Shown in pieces: positions 31,306-33,947 of a stretch of DNA of 33,947 nt (position 1 is its first letter; each line of letters opens with the position of its first letter). The notes below the pieces were generated by a model. The model saw nothing but the letters and a program-made list of their open reading frames with translations. It searched no databases and was not told the origin of the DNA. This DNA comes from Jiangella anatolica (lineage in GTDB: Bacteria > Actinomycetota > Actinomycetes > Jiangellales > Jiangellaceae). The stretch covers positions 1-33,947 of the forward strand of contig NZ_POTW01000076.1 in the NCBI RefSeq assembly GCF_003236295.1, given 5' to 3'. The translations under genes and the position numbers were made by a program.

Positions 31306-31456
31306 GCTCCTGCTGTCGTTGGTCGCGGCCCCAGCCCGCGGCTCACGGTGTGCGCCGCAGACTCTCGTCCTCAACCACGCACAGCCGCGGTACAACGCCC
31401 GGCTGGGCGACCGGTCAGGCGCGGGCCAGGCTTCAGGGACAGGTTCAGCGTCCGGC

Positions 31457-33568
31457 TCAGCCGGCGCTGGCCAGGGCGAACGGCAGCACCTGTCCGGCCC
31501 CGGCGCGTCGCACCTCCTTTCCTGCCACGGTGAGGGTCCAGCGCGAGTCGGCGAGGTCGTCGACCAGGAGGACGACCGGGTCGGGGCCGAGCGAGGCCAG
31601 GGCCGCCTGCGCCGCCGGGCCGACGCGCCAGGCGTCCCAGACCGACGCGAGGCGGAAGGCGCTGTTGCCGCCGGGCTCGGTCCCCGCGGCGGGACCGGCG
31701 CCGGTCGGCTCCAGCTCGCCGAGGTCGGCCAGCCCGCCCCTCGACGCCAGGTAGCGGGCGACGGACCCGACGAGTTGCGGGTGCCGCCGCGACGGCACGC
31801 TGATGACGGCATCGGGCCGGCGGTCCCATCGCCACTCGCGCAGCACGTCGATGCACGCCGCCAGCAGCGACTCCGGGGCGGGCGCGTCGTCGGCGTCGAG
31901 CAGCGACCGCAGCCGCTGGCCCCAGCCGAGATCGGTGAGCCGCGCGACCACCCGGCCCGGCTCGACCTTCTCGTCCGGGCCGATCTTGCCCTTGACGTCG
32001 ACGCCGAGGCGGGCCATGCCGGACGGCCACTGGACCCGCGGCTCCAGCAGCACGCCGGCCCGGGCCAGCGTGGTGCGCGCCGACGCCCGCGCCTCGGCCG
32101 GGACCTCGTCGGTGTACCAGGGCCCGGCGCAGACGTCGCAGCGACCGCACGCCGCCGCGCTCGGGTCGTCGAGCGCCGCCTGCAGGAACGCCATGCGGCA
32201 CTGCTCGCCGCGCTGGTAGACCAGCATCGACCGCGCCTCGGCGTCGCGGGCGGCGGCGACCCGCTCGTACCGCTCGGCGTCGTAGACCCAGTCCTGCCCG
32301 GTCGCCTGCCAGCCACCGCGGACCCGCTGCACCGCACCGTCGACGTCGAGCACCTTGAGCAGCAGCTCCAGCCGCGTCCGCCGGACGTCGACGACCGTCT
32401 CGAGCGCCGCCGTGGACATCGCCTCGCCCGCGGCCGACAGCGTCCGGATGACCGCGGCCGCCTGATCCTCCCGCGGCATCGACACCGTGGCGAAGTACTG
32501 CCAGATCGCCTGGTCCTCCGCCGCCGGGAGCAGCAGCACGTCGGCCCGCTCCGTGGCCCGGCCGGCGCGGCCGACCTGCTGGTAGTACGCGACCGGCGAC
32601 GACGGCGCGCCGAGATGCACGACGAAGCCGAGGTCGGGTTTGTCGAACCCCATGCCCAGCGCACTGGTCGCCACCAGCGCCTTGACCTCGTTGTGCAGCA
32701 GCGCCCGTTCGGCCTCGATCCGGTCGGCGGGATCGGTGCGGCCGGTGTAGGCGAGCACGTGGTGACCGGCCTCGCGCAGCAACGCGGCGGTGTCCTCGGC
32801 CGCGGACACCGTCAGTGTGTAGACGATGCCGCTGCCGGGCAGCTCACCCAGATGCGCGGACAGCCAGGCCAGCCGGTGCTCGGCGTCGTCGAGGGAGAGG
32901 ACGCCGAGGCGCAGGCTCTGCCGGGCCAGCGACCCGCGGATCGTGGTGACCTCGGCGCCGCCGGCGCCCAGTTGCTCGGCGACGTCGGCCACGACACGGG
33001 CGTTCGCCGTCGCCGTCGTCGCCAGCACGGGCGTGCCGGCTGGCAGCGTGCCGAGCAGGTCGCGGATGCGCCGGTAGTCGGGCCGGAAGTCGTGACCCCA
33101 GTCGGAGATGCAGTGCGCCTCGTCGACCACGATCAGGCCGGCGCTCGCGGCGAGCGTGGGCAGCTGCTCGTCACGGAAGCGCGGGTTGTTCAGCCGCTCC
33201 GGACTGACCAGCAGCACGTCGACGGCGTCGTCGGCGAGCTGTTTGGAGACCTCACCCCACTCGTCGGCGTTGGCCGAGTTGATGGTGACCGCGCGAACAC
33301 CCGCCCGCCCGGCCGCCGCCACCTGGTCGCGCATCAACGCCAGCAGCGGCGACACGATGACGGTCGGCCCGGCGCCGCGCGCCCGCTGCAGACCCGTCGC
33401 GACGAAGTAGACCGCCGACTTGCCCCAGCCGGTGCGCTGCACGACCAGCACCCGGCGCCGGTGCTCGACGAGGTCGCGCACGGCGTCCCACTGGCCGTCG
33501 CGGAACTCGGCCGCGTCGTTGCCGACGAGCCGCCGCAGCAGCGTTTCTGCTTCGTCCTTCAGATCCAT
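31457..33568 (-). CDS. recQ: RecQ-family DNA helicase with phosphoribosyltransferase-like tail
   Basis: The 703-residue SF2 helicase has Walker A QRTGWGKSAVYF, TVIVSPLLALMRDQV, the DEAH box in DEAHCISDWGHDFRPDY, ATTATAN, the ALGMGFDKPDLG region and QQVGRAGR. The zinc-binding region follows, with CRMAF and CGRCDVC. A long C-terminal extension ends in VLLVDDLADSRWT (about 666-678), which resembles the PRPP-binding loop of ComF-type phosphoribosyltransferases. This layout is seen in other actinomycete RecQ proteins. It unwinds DNA during repair and recombination. ATG 33568 has AGGAGA 6 nt upstream, only a few bases from the end of the IS110 transposase. Confidence 0.93.
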   Translation of the reverse strand: MDLKDEAETLLRRLVGNDAAEFRDGQWDAVRDLVEHRRRVLVVQRTGWGKSAVYFVATGLQRARGAGPTVIVSPLLALMRDQVAAAGRAGVRAVTINSANADEWGEVSKQLADDAVDVLLVSPERLNNPRFRDEQLPTLAASAGLIVVDEAHCISDWGHDFRPDYRRIRDLLGTLPAGTPVLATTATANARVVADVAEQLGAGGAEVTTIRGSLARQSLRLGVLSLDDAEHRLAWLSAHLGELPGSGIVYTLTVSAAEDTAALLREAGHHVLAYTGRTDPADRIEAERALLHNEVKALVATSALGMGFDKPDLGFVVHLGAPSSPVAYYQQVGRAGRATERADVLLLPAAEDQAIWQYFATVSMPREDQAAAVIRTLSAAGEAMSTAALETVVDVRRTRLELLLKVLDVDGAVQRVRGGWQATGQDWVYDAERYERVAAARDAEARSMLVYQRGEQCRMAFLQAALDDPSAAACGRCDVCAGPWYTDEVPAEARASARTTLARAGVLLEPRVQWPSGMARLGVDVKGKIGPDEKVEPGRVVARLTDLGWGQRLRSLLDADDAPAPESLLAACIDVLREWRWDRRPDAVISVPSRRHPQLVGSVARYLASRGGLADLGELEPTGAGPAAGTEPGGNSAFRLASVWDAWRVGPAAQAALASLGPDPVVLLVDDLADSRWTLTVAGKEVRRAGAGQVLPFALASAG

Positions 33569-33582
33569 GCGTTTCTCCTATG

Positions 33583-33947
33583 TCAAGCCGCTGCTGCGAG
33601 GTTCGGCGGGGTTGCGGTTGATGGGTTGTTCTTCAGGGTGTTGAAGACGGTTCGGGCGAGTCGTCGTTTGAGGGCTCGCAGGGCTTCGGTGGTGGTGTCG
33701 CCGGTGGTGATGCGTTTGTTGTAGTAGGCACGGCCCAGGCCGTGCAGTCTGATTTGGGTGACCGCGATGCGGTGCAGGGCGGCGTTGAGTTGCCGGTTGC
33801 CGGATTTGTTCATGCGCACGCGGCCCTTGGTCCGGCCCGACCACACGGGGACGGGGGCGACACCGGTGTGCATGGCGTACTTGGCTTCGCTGGCGAACCG
33901 GGTGATGCCGGCGGTCTCGCCGACGATCTTGGCTGCGGTCAGCTCCG
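33583..33947 (-). mobile_element. IS110-family transposase, C-terminal part (cut by window edge)
   Basis: The frame is open to the window edge, and about 121 residues are visible. It reads ELTAAKIVGETAGITRF, then YAMHTGVAPVPVWSG and RMNKSGNRQLNAALHRIA, ending in AYYNKRITTGDTTTEAL and an ALKRRLARTVFNTL helix. This is the Transposase_20 (IS116/IS110/IS902) domain with the serine-containing SG active-site region of IS110 enzymes. IS110 elements lack long inverted repeats, so the end of the element cannot be placed from this side. The stop codon is 14 nt before the recQ start. The N-terminal DEDD part and any bridge RNA lie outside the window. Confidence 0.88.

Overview
The window is very GC-rich with G/C-dominated third codon positions. 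It carries a PHO box of the Streptomyces type, an LAXTG cell-wall sorting signal, Tat and lipoprotein signals, PASTA-kinase genes and several apparently leaderless GTG starts. Together these point to a Gram-positive actinomycete. A Jiangella-like genus is a guess from general resemblance and was not tested.

Region 1 (about 67-17290, all on the minus strand) is a phosphate-uptake locus merged with a cell-surface locus. Read in the direction of transcription it starts with a PHO box (17269-17290), then pstC, pstA, a membrane-anchored pstS and a second, very large PstS-like protein, all tightly coupled. Next come a third PstS-like secreted protein, a terminator, an Ig-repeat protein ending in LAQTG, a possible 40-residue ORF, a sortase-fold protein that has lost its catalytic His and Cys, and pstB. 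The locus ends with a lytic transglycosylase, a PASTA Ser/Thr kinase, an Ig-repeat protein with a sortase-like C-terminus and a flippase-like membrane protein. Upstream lie a glycerophosphodiester phosphodiesterase (17340-18200) and a Tat-exported metallophosphoesterase (18307-20193), both plausible phosphate-scavenging enzymes.

Region 2 (20363-27847) is the strongest candidate for an undescribed system. A 61-residue peptide with eight cysteines (25979-26164) is followed, with gaps or overlaps of a few bases, by a MauE-thioredoxin fusion, an ABC exporter half-transporter and a 934-residue FtsX/MacB-type permease. A separate LolD/MacB-type ATPase (26308-27096) and a divergent PadR regulator (27251-27847) lie upstream, and a dyad that could be the operator precedes the peptide gene. 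The layout suggests production and export of a disulfide-rich peptide.

Region 3 (28022-33568) holds ordinary, mostly unlinked genes: an orphan family-5 substrate-binding lipoprotein, an orphan NarL-type response regulator, an ACT-domain protein and a RecQ helicase with a phosphoribosyltransferase-like tail. An IS110-family transposase, cut by the right edge of the window, ends only 14 bases before the recQ start codon.

A long near-perfect palindrome occurs twice (16-73 and 20303-20362), each time at the stop codon of a minus-strand gene. No rRNA, tRNA or CRISPR was seen, and no gene-free stretch exceeds 300 bases.
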